DNA of 48,001 nt from Chloroflexota bacterium (GCA_004297775.1 SCUE01000016.1:105666-153666), one strand, 5' to 3'. Shown: positions 16,762 through 25,692, counted from the first letter of the stretch. Notes: generated from the letters alone by a model not told the origin. Numbers and translations are program-made.

Positions 16762-17331
16762 TCAGCGTACCCGAAAGCACCCCGCCAGATGGTCGTCGAC
16801 GATTCCGACGCTCTGCATGAACGCGTAGACGATTGTCGAGCCGACGAACGTGAACCCGCGACGACGTAAATCGCGCGAGAGGGCGTCGGATTCCGGTGTC
16901 GCCGCCGGGAGTTCACCGAGCGCCTGCCGCCGGGCGCGACCGTTCGGGTTTGGCGCGAACGACCACACGTATGCGTCAAACGTGCCGAACTCGGCCCGAA
17001 TCGCCAGGAATGCGAGCGCGTTCTTCGTCGCGGCGGCGACTTTGAGTCGATTCCGGACGATTCCAGCATCGCCCATCAGGCGAGCGCGATCGTCGTCGCC
17101 GTACCCCGCAATGCGCTCCACATCCCAGCCTTCGAACGCGCGTCGAAACGCCTCGCGCTTGCGCAGGATCGTCTGCCAGGAGAGACCGGCCTGGAAGCAT
17201 TCGAGCATCAGCCGCTCGAACAGCTCACGATCGTCGTGGCACGGCCGACCCCACTCGTCATCGTGGTAGGCGCGCATCAGCGCGTCATTGCCTGCCCACG
17301 CGCAGCGCGGTCGTCCGTCGTCGAAGTCCAT
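16762..17331 (-). CDS. tag: DNA-3-methyladenine glycosylase I (Tag)
   Basis: A 189-residue base-excision repair enzyme that removes 3-methyladenine from alkylated DNA. The four zinc ligands are C10, H23, H181 and C185, the same spacing as C4, H17, H175 and C179 of E. coli Tag. Other family blocks are RCAWAGNDALMRAYHDDEWG, LFERLMLECFQAGLSW and FVGSTIVYAFMQSVGIVDDH. I chose the ATG at 17331 because GGGAG stands eight bases before it; an ATG three codons upstream would overlap that site. The gene is divergent from the antitoxin gene that starts at 17483. Confidence 0.95.
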   Translation of the reverse strand: MDFDDGRPRCAWAGNDALMRAYHDDEWGRPCHDDRELFERLMLECFQAGLSWQTILRKREAFRRAFEGWDVERIAGYGDDDRARLMGDAGIVRNRLKVAAATKNALAFLAIRAEFGTFDAYVWSFAPNPNGRARRQALGELPAATPESDALSRDLRRRGFTFVGSTIVYAFMQSVGIVDDHLAGCFRVR

Positions 17332-17448
17332 GTCGTGCATCTCCCGCCCGCGGGATAGTAGACCGCCGGCATCGAGGTCACGCTTGTCATCCGCGTTGAA
17401 CACACGGCGTGATGGCCGATACGAATTATGCGCCCTTGGCTCATGTGC

Positions 17449-17458
17449 TACACGTGTA
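17449..17458. promoter_or_regulatory. Palindrome TACACGTGTA upstream of the Phd/MazF-type pair, candidate operator
   Basis: A perfect 10-base palindrome lies 24 bases upstream of the antitoxin ATG and in the gap shared with the divergent tag gene. Antitoxins usually bind palindromes over their own promoter, so this is a reasonable operator candidate. The -10/-35 elements are not clear. Confidence 0.4.
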
Positions 17459-17482
17459 CTCACAAGGCTGGGCGGACGAGTG

Positions 17483-17746
17483 ATGCATCGCGTCGGCGCG
17501 CGTGAACTGAGGCTGCATTCCGGGGACGTCATGGCACGCCTGCGTCGCGGTGAAAGGATCCTGCTCACGTTGCGTGGCGATCCTGTCGGCGTCATCTCTC
17601 CGATAGATCGGACGGCTGTGGCGGCAAGGATCGATGCGGAAGCGCGTCGGTCCGAAGTTCTCGGCTGGCTCGCGCTGAGCGAGAGCGCCTTCCGAACGTG
17701 GGACAACGCAGATGACGAGGTATGGGACCAGATCGAGGCGAGCTAG
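17483..17746 (+). CDS. Phd/YefM-like antitoxin
   Basis: An 87-residue protein. The N-terminus MHRVGARELRLHSGDVMARLRRGERILLTLRGDPVGVI has the Phd/YefM pattern: a short motif, then a helix, then the strand-turn 'ERILLTLRGDPVGVISP' that corresponds to the usual 'v.IT.rGkPvAvL'. The C-terminal half is acidic (SESAFRTWDNADDEVWDQIE), as expected of the flexible part that wraps the toxin. The stop overlaps the start of the MazF-like gene by 25 bases, the typical antitoxin-first order. It should repress its own promoter and neutralise the toxin. The ribosome site is weak; GTG at 17480 is an alternative. Confidence 0.78.
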   Translation: MHRVGARELRLHSGDVMARLRRGERILLTLRGDPVGVISPIDRTAVAARIDAEARRSEVLGWLALSESAFRTWDNADDEVWDQIEAS

Positions 17747-18093
17747 TCCCGATCGCGCGAGGCGCGCTCGTGCTTGTCCCCTTTCCGTTCACCGACCTGA
17801 CCGGCCACAAACAAAGGCCGGCCCTGGTGGTATCTCCGAGTGGTTTTCACGGGGACGACCTGATCCTGTGCGCGATCACCTCCCAGGTTCCGGAGACTCT
17901 CTCACGGTGGGAAATACCGCTTGACGGGCCAGATATTGTCGGGCGGAGCCTACCGAAGCCGAGCATCATCCAGGTCGCCAAGCTGTTCACCAGCCATCGG
18001 TCGCTGATCCGAGGCCGGTTCGCAATCGTCGACGATGCGAAAATCCGCGAGGTGCTCGATCGTCTCCGGATTCTTTTCGCGGACTTCGATTAG
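17722..18093 (+). CDS. MazF/PemK-type mRNA interferase toxin
   Basis: A 123-residue toxin of the PemK/MazF fold. The diagnostic N-terminal block is IARGALVLVPFPFTDLTGHKQRPALVVS, followed by DLILCAITSQ and the strand-loop LPKPSIIQVAKLFTSHRS. MazF-family proteins cleave single-stranded RNA at short sequences; the sequence specificity cannot be read here. It begins inside the antitoxin gene (25-base overlap), so it is translationally coupled. The antitoxin is Phd-like, not the classical MazE, a known mixed pairing. It ends 107 bases before the next gene. Confidence 0.87.
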   Translation: MGPDRGELVPIARGALVLVPFPFTDLTGHKQRPALVVSPSGFHGDDLILCAITSQVPETLSRWEIPLDGPDIVGRSLPKPSIIQVAKLFTSHRSLIRGRFAIVDDAKIREVLDRLRILFADFD

Positions 18094-18200
18094 GTCGAAG
18101 GTAGGTCTGCCGGCACGTCGCGCTCGCGGCCGGTCACGGGCCAAGCTGAGACCGTCGTGGCACCACGCTCGCGCGGTTCGCGACGGCCGACGTGCCACCT

Positions 18201-19409
18201 ATGATCCGCGCCGTGCCGCTCTGGACGTTTGGGAAACTCCGCTTCGGACCACGCGGTCATCTCGTGTCGCAGGGCGCGATGCACGTCGTCAACGATGCGC
18301 TCTTCGTCGGCCTGAACCCGCTTCTTCCGCTGATCGCGATCGATCTCGGGCTGACCTATACGCAGGTCGGCGCGATCAAGGCCGCGTTCTCCGGCGCGTC
18401 GGCCGCGTTTCAAGTCCCGGCCGGATTCGCCGCCGAGCGCTGGGGCGAGCAGATCCTTCTGGCGCTCGGCACTGGCTGGGTCGGCCTGGGTCTCGCCGCG
18501 ATGGGCCTCTCGACCGCGTTCTGGGTGGTCGTCGCGATCGGCGCTTTCGGCGGCCTGGGCGGCAACATCCAGCACCCGGTCGCGACTGGCATCATCTCGC
18601 GCGTCTACGACGGTCCGCGGCGCGCGAGCGCCATCGGGACGCTGAACTTCGCCGGCGACATCGGCAAAGTGATTGCGCCTGTGATCGTCGGTGTTGTCGC
18701 CGCTTACGCCGACTGGCGCACGGCGCTCCTCGTGCTCGGGACGATCGGCTGGCTGTTCGCGATCGGCTACGGCCTGATCGTGCCCGAGCCGGACCGCGCC
18801 GTGAGGCCATCCCAGCACGCCGCCGAGACCGGCACCTCCATTGGATGGGGGATTCGGCGCTGGGATCTCTTCCTCGTTCTCATCCTGGTCGGTATGCTGG
18901 ATGCCGCCGCGCGTGGCGCGACCCTCACGTTCGTGCCGTTCGTCCTGTCCGACAAGGGGGTGGACATCACCGGCCTGAGCGTCTACCTCACGATTCTGTT
19001 CGCGGCCGGCGCGGCCGGGAAGTTCCTCTGCGGCCCACTTGCCGATCGGTTCGGCAACGTCGCCGCGATCGTCGTGACCGAACTGTTGACCGCTGGCGCG
19101 TTGATCGGCCTTCTCAACACGCCGACCCATCTGGTCGTCCTGACGCTGATACCGCTCGGGTTTGCGCTGAACGGGACGTCATCGGTGCTGTACGCCACGG
19201 TCGCGACGCTGGTCGACGCGCATCGCCGCGCGCGCGGGTACGGTGTGTACTTCACCGGCACGCTGCTTTCGTCCGCCCTCGCTCCGATCGCCTACGGCGC
19301 GCTGGCAGACGCGACGAACCTCGGGTTCGCCGTCTCGATGTTGGCCGCGATCACGGCGTTGATCGCCCCGCTCGTGCTGATTGTTCGTGCCGAGGGTCGC
19401 TCGACGTAG
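18201..19409 (+). CDS. MFS transporter
   Basis: A 402-residue, 12-segment carrier of the major facilitator superfamily. Motif-A-like pieces are AERWGEQILLALG after TM2 and GPLADRFGNVAAIVV after TM8. The N-terminal half has GQ-like signatures seen in fosmidomycin-resistance-type and related carriers (IGAFGGLGGNIQHPVATGII), but this is not diagnostic. I use the ATG at 18201; a GTG three codons upstream also fits and neither has a clear ribosome site. The substrate is unknown. It converges with the luciferase-like gene, whose stop is only eight bases away. Confidence 0.83.
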   Translation: MIRAVPLWTFGKLRFGPRGHLVSQGAMHVVNDALFVGLNPLLPLIAIDLGLTYTQVGAIKAAFSGASAAFQVPAGFAAERWGEQILLALGTGWVGLGLAAMGLSTAFWVVVAIGAFGGLGGNIQHPVATGIISRVYDGPRRASAIGTLNFAGDIGKVIAPVIVGVVAAYADWRTALLVLGTIGWLFAIGYGLIVPEPDRAVRPSQHAAETGTSIGWGIRRWDLFLVLILVGMLDAAARGATLTFVPFVLSDKGVDITGLSVYLTILFAAGAAGKFLCGPLADRFGNVAAIVVTELLTAGALIGLLNTPTHLVVLTLIPLGFALNGTSSVLYATVATLVDAHRRARGYGVYFTGTLLSSALAPIAYGALADATNLGFAVSMLAAITALIAPLVLIVRAEGRST

Positions 19410-19416
19410 TCGCGGT

Positions 19417-20430
19417 TTACCCTGCCTCGACCGGTACGCGAACGTTCGGCATCACTCGTTCGACGAACCGCTCGAGGCGCGCGTAGTCATACGGCGCGCG
19501 GTAGATGACGATGAAGTGGCTGACACCGACCGCAGCGTACTCATTCAGGCGTTGAGCGGCGCGCTCCTCGTCGATTGGCAGGAACTGTGTGTAGACCGAC
19601 GCCCGCACCTGCCGTTCGAGTTCGGCGTCCCGATATCCGTCGGCCGCGAGCCGCTCGCGCTCCTGAGCGATGAATGGACTGCCGAACTTCACCCACGACT
19701 GGTAGGTCTCCTCCGCCTCCAGTTCGGTGCGGAGCAGGACGCCGATCTCGATGTCATTCGGGTCGCGTCCGACCTCGCGGCAGTGCTCGTGGAGGATCGC
19801 GATCTTGTGCCGCATCTGTGACGGACTCGCCTCGCCGTTCCACTCGTCGGCGTGCCGCGCGACGACGCGCAAGGTCCGCTTTTCACCGCCACCGCCGACG
19901 ACGAGGCGTGGGTACGGCTTCTGGAGCGGCTTCGGCTCGCAGAGCGCGTCGCGAAGTTGGAAGTAGCGCCCGTCGAACGTCGCCCGCTTCTCGGTGAAGA
20001 GCAACTTCAAGACCTGGAGCGATTCGTCGAGCCGGTCGAGCCGCTCGCGCGGCGGCGGCAGCGGGATGCCGTACCCGTCGTGCTCGACCTGCATCCAACC
20101 GGCGCCGATGCCGAGATTGAGCCGGCCGCCGCTGACGTGATCGAGCGTCGCGGCCATGTTCGCGACGACTGCTGGATGCCGGAACATGTTTCCGAGCACC
20201 ATCGTGCCGACGCGAATGCGCCTGGTCGCGATCGCCACGGCGGAGAGGACGGTCCAAGCCTCCCAACAACCGCGCTCGGTGTCGCCGACGCCGGCGTAGA
20301 AGTGATCGGGCATCCAGCATGACGAGTAGCCGAGTTCGTCGGCCCGCTCCCAGAAGGCGAGCAGTTCGGGCCAGGTCATGCCGACCGCGCCGGGGAATAC
20401 GCCGTGTCGCAATGGCCGGATGCCGGACAT
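19417..20430 (-). CDS. LLM-class (luciferase-like) flavin/F420-dependent oxidoreductase
   Basis: A 337-residue oxidoreductase of the bacterial luciferase superfamily. The family pattern is clear: the N-terminal strand then ELLAFWERADELGYSSCWMPDHF, IRVGTMVLGNMFRHPAVVANMAATLDHVSGGRLNLGIGAGW, EPKPLQKPYPRLVVGGGG and VVARHADEWN. Members use reduced FMN or F420; sequence alone does not decide which. The ATG at 20430 has GGGAGG five bases upstream. Its substrate is unknown. It is 80 bases downstream of, and on the same strand as, the Gfo/Idh/MocA gene, so they may be cotranscribed. Confidence 0.88.
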   Translation of the reverse strand: MSGIRPLRHGVFPGAVGMTWPELLAFWERADELGYSSCWMPDHFYAGVGDTERGCWEAWTVLSAVAIATRRIRVGTMVLGNMFRHPAVVANMAATLDHVSGGRLNLGIGAGWMQVEHDGYGIPLPPPRERLDRLDESLQVLKLLFTEKRATFDGRYFQLRDALCEPKPLQKPYPRLVVGGGGEKRTLRVVARHADEWNGEASPSQMRHKIAILHEHCREVGRDPNDIEIGVLLRTELEAEETYQSWVKFGSPFIAQERERLAADGYRDAELERQVRASVYTQFLPIDEERAAQRLNEYAAVGVSHFIVIYRAPYDYARLERFVERVMPNVRVPVEAG

Positions 20431-20510
20431 CCAATCCTCCCGCCGAGATGTGGCGGCACTCTACCATCGTGACCTGTCCTGGCGGTGTCGCCGAGTGGAT
20501 CAGTCCGGAA

Positions 20511-21548
20511 CTAACTCCGGGCCGTGGCCGCCTCCAGCGACACCATTCGCTTCTCCTCAACCGACCGATACGCACCGAGGATGACCTCGAGAACCCGTGT
20601 GGCGTCTGGCAGTGACTGCACCGGCGGCATCCCAGCCGCCAGAATGTCGGCGAGGTGCTCGACCTCAGCCGCGAACGTGTCGACCGTCTGGAACTTCCGT
20701 ACCTCCGGATCAGTTTGCCCATTCATTGCCAGGTAGAGCGTGTCGGCAGTCGCGTAGATCTGCCCCCGTTCGCCGACGACGCTGAAGTAGTACGGACCGA
20801 GCAGATTCGGCATTGCCCAGCTCGTGACGATGTGGCCGAATGCGCCATCCGCGAAGCGCAGCATCACTTCGGCCGTGTCTTCTTCCTGCCAGTGATGCAT
20901 CCGGAAGCGCGCGGTCTGCGCGAACACCGAAACCGGCTCGCTGCCAGCCAGATACAGGAGTCGGTAGGTCGGGTGGTAGCCGGTATCGATCAGTTCGCCG
21001 CCGCCCATCGTCTCCTTGCGTGACCGCCAGGTCTGCCCGATGGTTCGCTTCTCCTCATCGCTCAGGTTGTTCTGTGGATGCACGAAGCAATCCGACGAGT
21101 ACACCTTGTAGATCTGACCGAGAATCCCCTCGCCGAGCAGTCTCTTCGCCTCGACCACGGTTGGCATGAAGACCTGGTTGTGCGCGCTCATGAACGTGAC
21201 ACCGGTTCGCTCGACCGTGCGGCGAATCTCGGCGGCTTCGGAGAGGGACAGGCAGAGCGGCTTTTCGCACATGACGTGCTTTCCGGCCTCGGCCGCCGCG
21301 ACGATCGCGACCTTGTGCAGATGGTGCGGAAGGCACACGTCGATGACGTCGATGTCACCGCGCTTCATGAGTTCGCGATAGTCGGTGTGGATTTCGGCGC
21401 CACCGACCAAGTCGGAAACGATCCGAGCGCTCTCCGGATTGACGTCGGCGACCGCGACGACCTTCGCCTTCTCGGGGATCTTGTTCCAGCCACGCACGTG
21501 GGCGTGGGAGATACCACCGCAACCGACAATGCCGACGCGTAGAACCAA
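20511..21548 (-). CDS. Gfo/Idh/MocA-family oxidoreductase
   Basis: A 345-residue NAD(P)-dependent dehydrogenase acting on sugars, inositols or related polyols. The Rossmann motif is VGIVGCGGISHAHVRGW, followed by DVCLPHHLHK, the family signature CEKPLCLS, and the catalytic D-x3-H in LIDTGYHPTYRLLYL. I chose the TTG at 21548 since AAGGAG lies seven bases before it; an ATG 11 codons upstream at 21581 lacks a good site. The gene is divergent from the DUF4037 gene. The substrate is unknown. Confidence 0.9.
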   Translation of the reverse strand: MVLRVGIVGCGGISHAHVRGWNKIPEKAKVVAVADVNPESARIVSDLVGGAEIHTDYRELMKRGDIDVIDVCLPHHLHKVAIVAAAEAGKHVMCEKPLCLSLSEAAEIRRTVERTGVTFMSAHNQVFMPTVVEAKRLLGEGILGQIYKVYSSDCFVHPQNNLSDEEKRTIGQTWRSRKETMGGGELIDTGYHPTYRLLYLAGSEPVSVFAQTARFRMHHWQEEDTAEVMLRFADGAFGHIVTSWAMPNLLGPYYFSVVGERGQIYATADTLYLAMNGQTDPEVRKFQTVDTFAAEVEHLADILAAGMPPVQSLPDATRVLEVILGAYRSVEEKRMVSLEAATARS

Positions 21549-21649
21549 GGGAGTGCTCCTTGTCTTGGACTGAGGCCGCATTCTCGCAGAGAACGGCCGC
21601 GATCCACGCAGGATTTCGCAACACCTGGGTCGCGAGTACCATCGGCGCC

Positions 21650-22759
21650 ATGGATGTCGAGCGATTCATCCCAGGGCTCGATCTGGCCGAGCGCTTCTAC
21701 AACGAGGTCGTCCGTCCGGTCCTCGATGCGCGTTTCCCGGGACTCGTTCATTCGGCGGCGCTTCTCGGGTTCGGGTCCGAGGTCCTCGGCTACGACACGC
21801 CGCAATCCATGGACCACGAGTGGGGAGTTCGCGGCCAGATCTTCCTGTCGGAAGGCGACCACGAGGAATTCGCGACCGCGATCAACGTGTTATTGGCGCG
21901 CGAATCACCGCGCGAGTTCCTGGGTCTGCCGGTCGACCTCGTCCAGCGGGACGGTGTGGGCAACTTCATCATGACGCAGTCGAACAAGGGGCCGGTGCGG
22001 CACGGCGTTCGCGTCGTCACCGTCGGCTCGTTCTGTCGTGGCCGCCTCGGCTTCGACCCGCGCCCGGCTATGCGGTTTGAGGACTGGTTGGTCGTGCCGC
22101 AGCAACTACTGCTCGGCGTCACCGCCGGAAGAGTGTTCCACGACGGCCTCGCTCAACTGGCGCCGCTGCGCGACGCACTGCGCTACTACCCGGACGAGGT
22201 GTGGCTGGCACTCCTGGCCGCGCAGTGGCGCCGGATCGACCAGGAGGAGCCGTTCATGGCGCGGTGCGGCGATGTCGGCGACGACGTTGGATCGCGCCTC
22301 GTCGCCGCGCGCCAGGCGCGCGAGATGATGCGACTCTGCTTCCTGATGGAGCGACGCTACTGGCCGTACACGAAGTGGTTCGGCACCGCGTTCGCCCGCC
22401 TCGCCTGCGCCGAACGGATCGGGCCGCTCCTGGCGACCGCGCTGCGTGGCGAGACGTGGCCGGAACGCGAGCGCGCTCTGAATGCCGCCGGTGTCGCGAT
22501 CGCCGAGATGCACAACGCGCTCGGTCTCACGCCGCCGATCGAAGCCGCGGCGTCGCGATTCCACGAGCGGTCGTACCGGGTTATCCACGCTGGCCGGTTC
22601 GTCGAAGCCCTACTCGAGCGTATCGCCGACCCGATTCTGCGCGATGTGGCGATGACCGGCTGCATCGACCAATTCGCGGACTCGACTGACATCTTGAGCT
22701 ACCCCGAACGGATCAGTCGGTTACGCGGCTTCTTTCCCTCGGTGGCGCCGCCCACTTGA
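21650..22759 (+). CDS. DUF4037 (nucleotidyltransferase-like) protein
   Basis: A 369-residue protein of the DUF4037 family. The nucleotidyltransferase-like site is LLGFGSEVLGYDTPQSMDHE, with GS and a run of acidic residues, followed by the helical C-terminal region EMMRLCFLMERRYWPYTKWFGTAF that marks the family. The biochemical activity has not been established to my knowledge; nucleotidyl transfer to a small molecule or protein is inferred. I chose ATG 21650; the frame is open 30 codons upstream, overlapping the divergent gene. The gene stands alone. Confidence 0.78.
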   Translation: MDVERFIPGLDLAERFYNEVVRPVLDARFPGLVHSAALLGFGSEVLGYDTPQSMDHEWGVRGQIFLSEGDHEEFATAINVLLARESPREFLGLPVDLVQRDGVGNFIMTQSNKGPVRHGVRVVTVGSFCRGRLGFDPRPAMRFEDWLVVPQQLLLGVTAGRVFHDGLAQLAPLRDALRYYPDEVWLALLAAQWRRIDQEEPFMARCGDVGDDVGSRLVAARQAREMMRLCFLMERRYWPYTKWFGTAFARLACAERIGPLLATALRGETWPERERALNAAGVAIAEMHNALGLTPPIEAAASRFHERSYRVIHAGRFVEALLERIADPILRDVAMTGCIDQFADSTDILSYPERISRLRGFFPSVAPPT

Positions 22760-22954
22760 GTGTTCGCGCTTGCCTCGCGCACGACGGACGGGAACGTATC
22801 AGTCCGGCCGCGCCGCCGTAGTGCGCTCGGGTTGCGCTCTGCCACCCGAGACGCTTCGTCGAGATCTCTCGACACGCCGTGGTCCCGCGTGCGCACAGTT
22901 GAGCCGTGTCGGCCCACGCGAGACAGCACAAACTTCTGCTCGATACAGTAAGAC

Positions 22955-22983
22955 TTGACTAACGTAAGCATGAACTTTATGCT
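22955..22983 (+). promoter_or_regulatory. Sigma-70-type promoter of the YCII-like gene
   Basis: TTGACT (22955-22960) and TATGCT (22978-22983) are separated by exactly 17 bases, which fits a housekeeping promoter. The start codon at 23013 lies about 22 bases past the expected transcription start, leaving a short leader with the ribosome site GGGAGGG. The -35 flanks (CTTGACTAA) are identical to those of the osmC promoter. Confidence 0.7.
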
Positions 22984-23012
22984 GTACGGGAATCGCGAAA
23001 GGGAGGGTCAGC

Positions 23013-23327
23013 ATGGCGAAGTACCTACTCTTGTATCACGGTGGCGGAATGCCGGAGTCGGAGGCGGAGCAGAAGAAGGTCATGGACGCCTGGGGCGCCT
23101 GGTACGGACAGCTCGGCGCCGCGGTCGCGGACGGCGGGAATCCGATCGGCCAGACGCGGACGATTGCGAAGGATGGCACGGTCACGGCCGGCGGCGGCGC
23201 GAACCCCGCAAGCGGTTACACCATCATCTCGGCCGACACGATCGACGCGGCGGTCAGCCTGGCGAAGGGATGCCCGATCCTGGCCGGCGGCGGCGCGATC
23301 GAGGTGTGCGAGACCTTCGAGATGTAA
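23013..23327 (+). CDS. YCII-related / DGPF-domain protein
   Basis: A 104-residue ferredoxin-like alpha-beta protein. It starts MAKYLLLYHGGG, keeps a helix (EQKKVMDAWGAWYGQLGAAV), and continues with the ADGGNPIG turn, GYTIISADTIDAAVSLAKGCPILAGGGAIEVCETFEM, which matches the YCII/DGPFAETKE family in order and length. The family is small and often sits beside sigma factors or stress genes; its activity is uncertain. A GGGAGGG site precedes the ATG, and a canonical promoter lies upstream. No partner gene is adjacent. Confidence 0.85.
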   Translation: MAKYLLLYHGGGMPESEAEQKKVMDAWGAWYGQLGAAVADGGNPIGQTRTIAKDGTVTAGGGANPASGYTIISADTIDAAVSLAKGCPILAGGGAIEVCETFEM

Positions 23328-23372
23328 GGATCGGCTGTCGCCTGGTTCGGCGGCAGTCACCTGTGGTCACGC

Positions 23373-23414
23373 GGTTCTCGATGCCGGATGACTGACGTTT
23401 CGACATCGAGAACC
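23373..23414. terminator. Long-loop hairpin between convergent genes
   Basis: GGTTCTCGATG (23373-23383) and CATCGAGAACC (23404-23414) form a perfect 11-base-pair stem around a 20-base loop. It lies between the stop of the YCII-like gene and the stop of the kinase gene on the other strand. No T-tract follows, so it may be a terminator, an mRNA-stabilising end or a protein site. Confidence 0.45.
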
Positions 23415-23440
23415 AGCGGTCCCCGATGACTGGGCGCCTG

Positions 23441-24280
23441 TCAATCGGCGGCGGCGTGAGCCTTCACAAGAGTCGTGCGCAGTTCCGAAATCGACGGCCG
23501 GCGACTCGGGTTCAGTTGGCGGCAGGCCACGAGCGTGGTCACCAGTGATGGCGTCGAGATCGCCGATTCGAGCTCGGCGAGCGAGCCCGGACGCGTTGAG
23601 GGGTCGCGCCCGACGACCGCGAAGTAGATGCAGCCCGCCACGCTGAACACGTCGCACGCGACGGTCGCGCTTCCGGGTCGTGCCAATTCCGGCGCGCGAT
23701 AGCCGATTCGGCCCGACGGTCTGGCCGGCCAGTCCGGCGGTCGCACGCCATCGAAGTCCACGAGCATCGCGCCCCGTGGCGTGTCGGGATGGATGTTTCG
23801 CGGGTGGAGATCGCGGTACGTCCATCCGAGGGCCGCGAAGTGTTCGAACGCCTCGCAGAGCTCGATTCCCAGCGCGATCGCGTGTGTCTGGTCGAGCGCG
23901 CCACGCGTGTCGACACGTTCGCGTAGGCTTGGTCCGGCGACCACGTCCATCAGATTGACGCGGTCGCCATCGTGTTCGAACGCGTCCCAGAAGGTCGGGA
24001 CACGGGCGTGGGCGAGGGCGATCAGCGCGTCCCGTTCGTGATCGGCCGCCGCGCGCGCGGCCGGCGTGTCTGAGTAGAACTTCGCGGCGTACGTCGCGCC
24101 GGTTGATTCATCGGTGACGCGGAGGACGTCCGCGATATAGCCCGATCCGAGGTGATCGATGACGAGGTATCGGCAGTTTGGGCCGAGCCGGCGACCGAGC
24201 AGCGATTCCCATTGGCGGCCGGATGGGCGGGCGGCTCGCACAGGCCTCCCTAACGGACCGGAGTAGCGGCCAACACGCAC
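23441..24280 (-). CDS. Ser/Thr protein-kinase-like protein with altered motifs
   Basis: A 279-residue soluble kinase-fold protein. The glycine-rich loop is LGSGYIADVL (44-53), the ATP-anchoring Lys is K67 (YAAKFYS), the catalytic loop is YRDLHPRN (D157, N162, with Tyr in place of His) and the metal Asp is D175 in VDFDG, where DFD replaces DFG. The activation-segment end, GRIGYRAPEL, is normal. ATP binding and phosphotransfer are plausible but not assured. There is no membrane segment or extra domain. The GTG start at 24280 lies inside the end of the cyclase gene (31-base overlap), so both are coupled. Confidence 0.78.
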   Translation of the reverse strand: MRVGRYSGPLGRPVRAARPSGRQWESLLGRRLGPNCRYLVIDHLGSGYIADVLRVTDESTGATYAAKFYSDTPAARAAADHERDALIALAHARVPTFWDAFEHDGDRVNLMDVVAGPSLRERVDTRGALDQTHAIALGIELCEAFEHFAALGWTYRDLHPRNIHPDTPRGAMLVDFDGVRPPDWPARPSGRIGYRAPELARPGSATVACDVFSVAGCIYFAVVGRDPSTRPGSLAELESAISTPSLVTTLVACRQLNPSRRPSISELRTTLVKAHAAAD

Positions 24281-25467
24281 ACATTCAGCGGACCGCGCTT
24301 GCCCTTGACGACGATCGCTCGATGTTCACGGCGGCTATCGTCGCCCTCGACCAGTTCCGCCGACACCAGAATCTCCCCTGGTCCGGCCGAATCGCACAAG
24401 CGCTTGGCCGTGTTCACCGTGTCGCCGATCACGTCGTACGCCTTGACGTCCTCGCTTCCGAGCAATCCCTCGACGACCGGTCCGGCACAGACGCCGATGC
24501 CGAGTTCGAGATTCCACGGTTCCAGGTAGCTCGCCACGGCGGCGCGCAGATCGAGAGCGGCTTGCACGGCCGCCGGACTGGTGTCGAAAACCAGCATGAT
24601 CTCGTCGGCGGTGAGCTTGGCTTTGATGGTGCCGGCGGCGGTCCAGGCACGCTCTGCCTCCCGATAGAAACCGTTGAGCATCGTCACGACGGTCTCCGGC
24701 GGTTGCGGCTCGCTCCACCGCGTAAAGCCGCGGATATCGGCGAAGACGATCGCCCGCTCGCGCCGACGGAGAGCGAGCGATTCGTGGTCCGAGACCGCCT
24801 GCTCGAGGAGCGTCCGACCGAGCAGCCATTCTGAGTAGCGGTGGAGGCGCGCGTTGAGCGCGTGCACGGCATCGAGGTATCGCTCGGCGGTGATGGCCGA
24901 CGAACCGACCAGCGCGCCGAGGAACACGATCGCGGTGGCGAAGAATACGTGGCTGCCATCGGCCAGGAAGCCGATCGGATCGACGCTCTGCGCGGCGGTG
25001 AGGGCCTCGTAGATTCCGTACATCACGATGAGAATGGCGGACCGAACGAGAGCCTCGACCACGATCAAGGCATCGCGCGCACCGCCGTGGGTCGAGAGGC
25101 GAGCCTGCTGGGTGAGGCCAATGAGGATGGCGACGACCCAGAACGCGAGATGGTGCGGCGCCTGGAAGAATCGCCAGCCTTCGAAAAGAGTCTCGACGGT
25201 CGTGTACAGCGCCGGCGCGACCAGATTGCCGAGGAGCGGTCGCTCGCGTCCTTGCTCACGCCAGCGCGCCAGGACGAATGCCTGACTGATCGCCGCGCCA
25301 ACCATCACGTAGAGATCCGGCGCGCGCAGGAACGGTCCTGCCCCTTCGAGCAGGAGTTCCAGCAGGATGTTGACGAGCGGAAAATGAGCGGTATTGCGGA
25401 ACAGTTCGTCAAGCGTGAGGGCGCGGAGCTTGGCCCGCGGCCGCCCCCCGGCGAGATCGAGCGCCAT
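24250..25467 (-). CDS. Membrane-bound class III adenylate cyclase
   Basis: A 405-residue cyclase. The N-terminal half has about five to six hydrophobic segments (for example VMVGAAISQAFVLA, LAFWVVAILIGL, SAILIVMYGIYEAL, FFATAIVFLGALVG), then a short helical linker and the cyclase domain. Metal Asp residues are in IVFADIRGFT and KLTADEIMLVF; the Lys before that Asp and the Asp in AYDVIGDTVNTAKRL fit adenylate rather than guanylate specificity, and the transition-state Asn and Arg are in VNTAKR. It should make cAMP in response to a membrane-sensed signal. An in-frame start 18 codons upstream is possible. The kinase-like gene overlaps its 3' end. Confidence 0.87.
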   Translation of the reverse strand: MALDLAGGRPRAKLRALTLDELFRNTAHFPLVNILLELLLEGAGPFLRAPDLYVMVGAAISQAFVLARWREQGRERPLLGNLVAPALYTTVETLFEGWRFFQAPHHLAFWVVAILIGLTQQARLSTHGGARDALIVVEALVRSAILIVMYGIYEALTAAQSVDPIGFLADGSHVFFATAIVFLGALVGSSAITAERYLDAVHALNARLHRYSEWLLGRTLLEQAVSDHESLALRRRERAIVFADIRGFTRWSEPQPPETVVTMLNGFYREAERAWTAAGTIKAKLTADEIMLVFDTSPAAVQAALDLRAAVASYLEPWNLELGIGVCAGPVVEGLLGSEDVKAYDVIGDTVNTAKRLCDSAGPGEILVSAELVEGDDSRREHRAIVVKGKRGPLNVCVLAATPVR

Positions 25468-25674
25468 GGGATGGACTATATCGGCGTGGTCAATTGGCAG
25501 CGGCGGAGTGCGCCGGCGCACTCCGCCTACGGGACGTCGCGACGTCTCGGTGACGTGGACGTGAGTGCGGAAACAGTCGGCGCCCGGCTGCCGGATGCGT
25601 CCAGCGGAGTTACGAGGGGCGCTTCGGAGTATCGCGAAAGAAAGAGGAGAGCGACGGGATTATCATTCAACAGC

Positions 25675-25692
25675 GTATCACAGGCGTGATAC
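25675..25692. promoter_or_regulatory. Inverted repeat GTATCAC-N4-GTGATAC upstream of the VapBC-type pair
   Basis: A perfect 7-base inverted repeat with a 4-base spacer ends nine bases before the GTG of the antitoxin. Ribbon-helix-helix antitoxins bind such repeats to repress their own operon. A weak -10-like TACACT (25690-25695) overlaps it, and TTCAAC lies 18 bases upstream. Confidence 0.55.
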
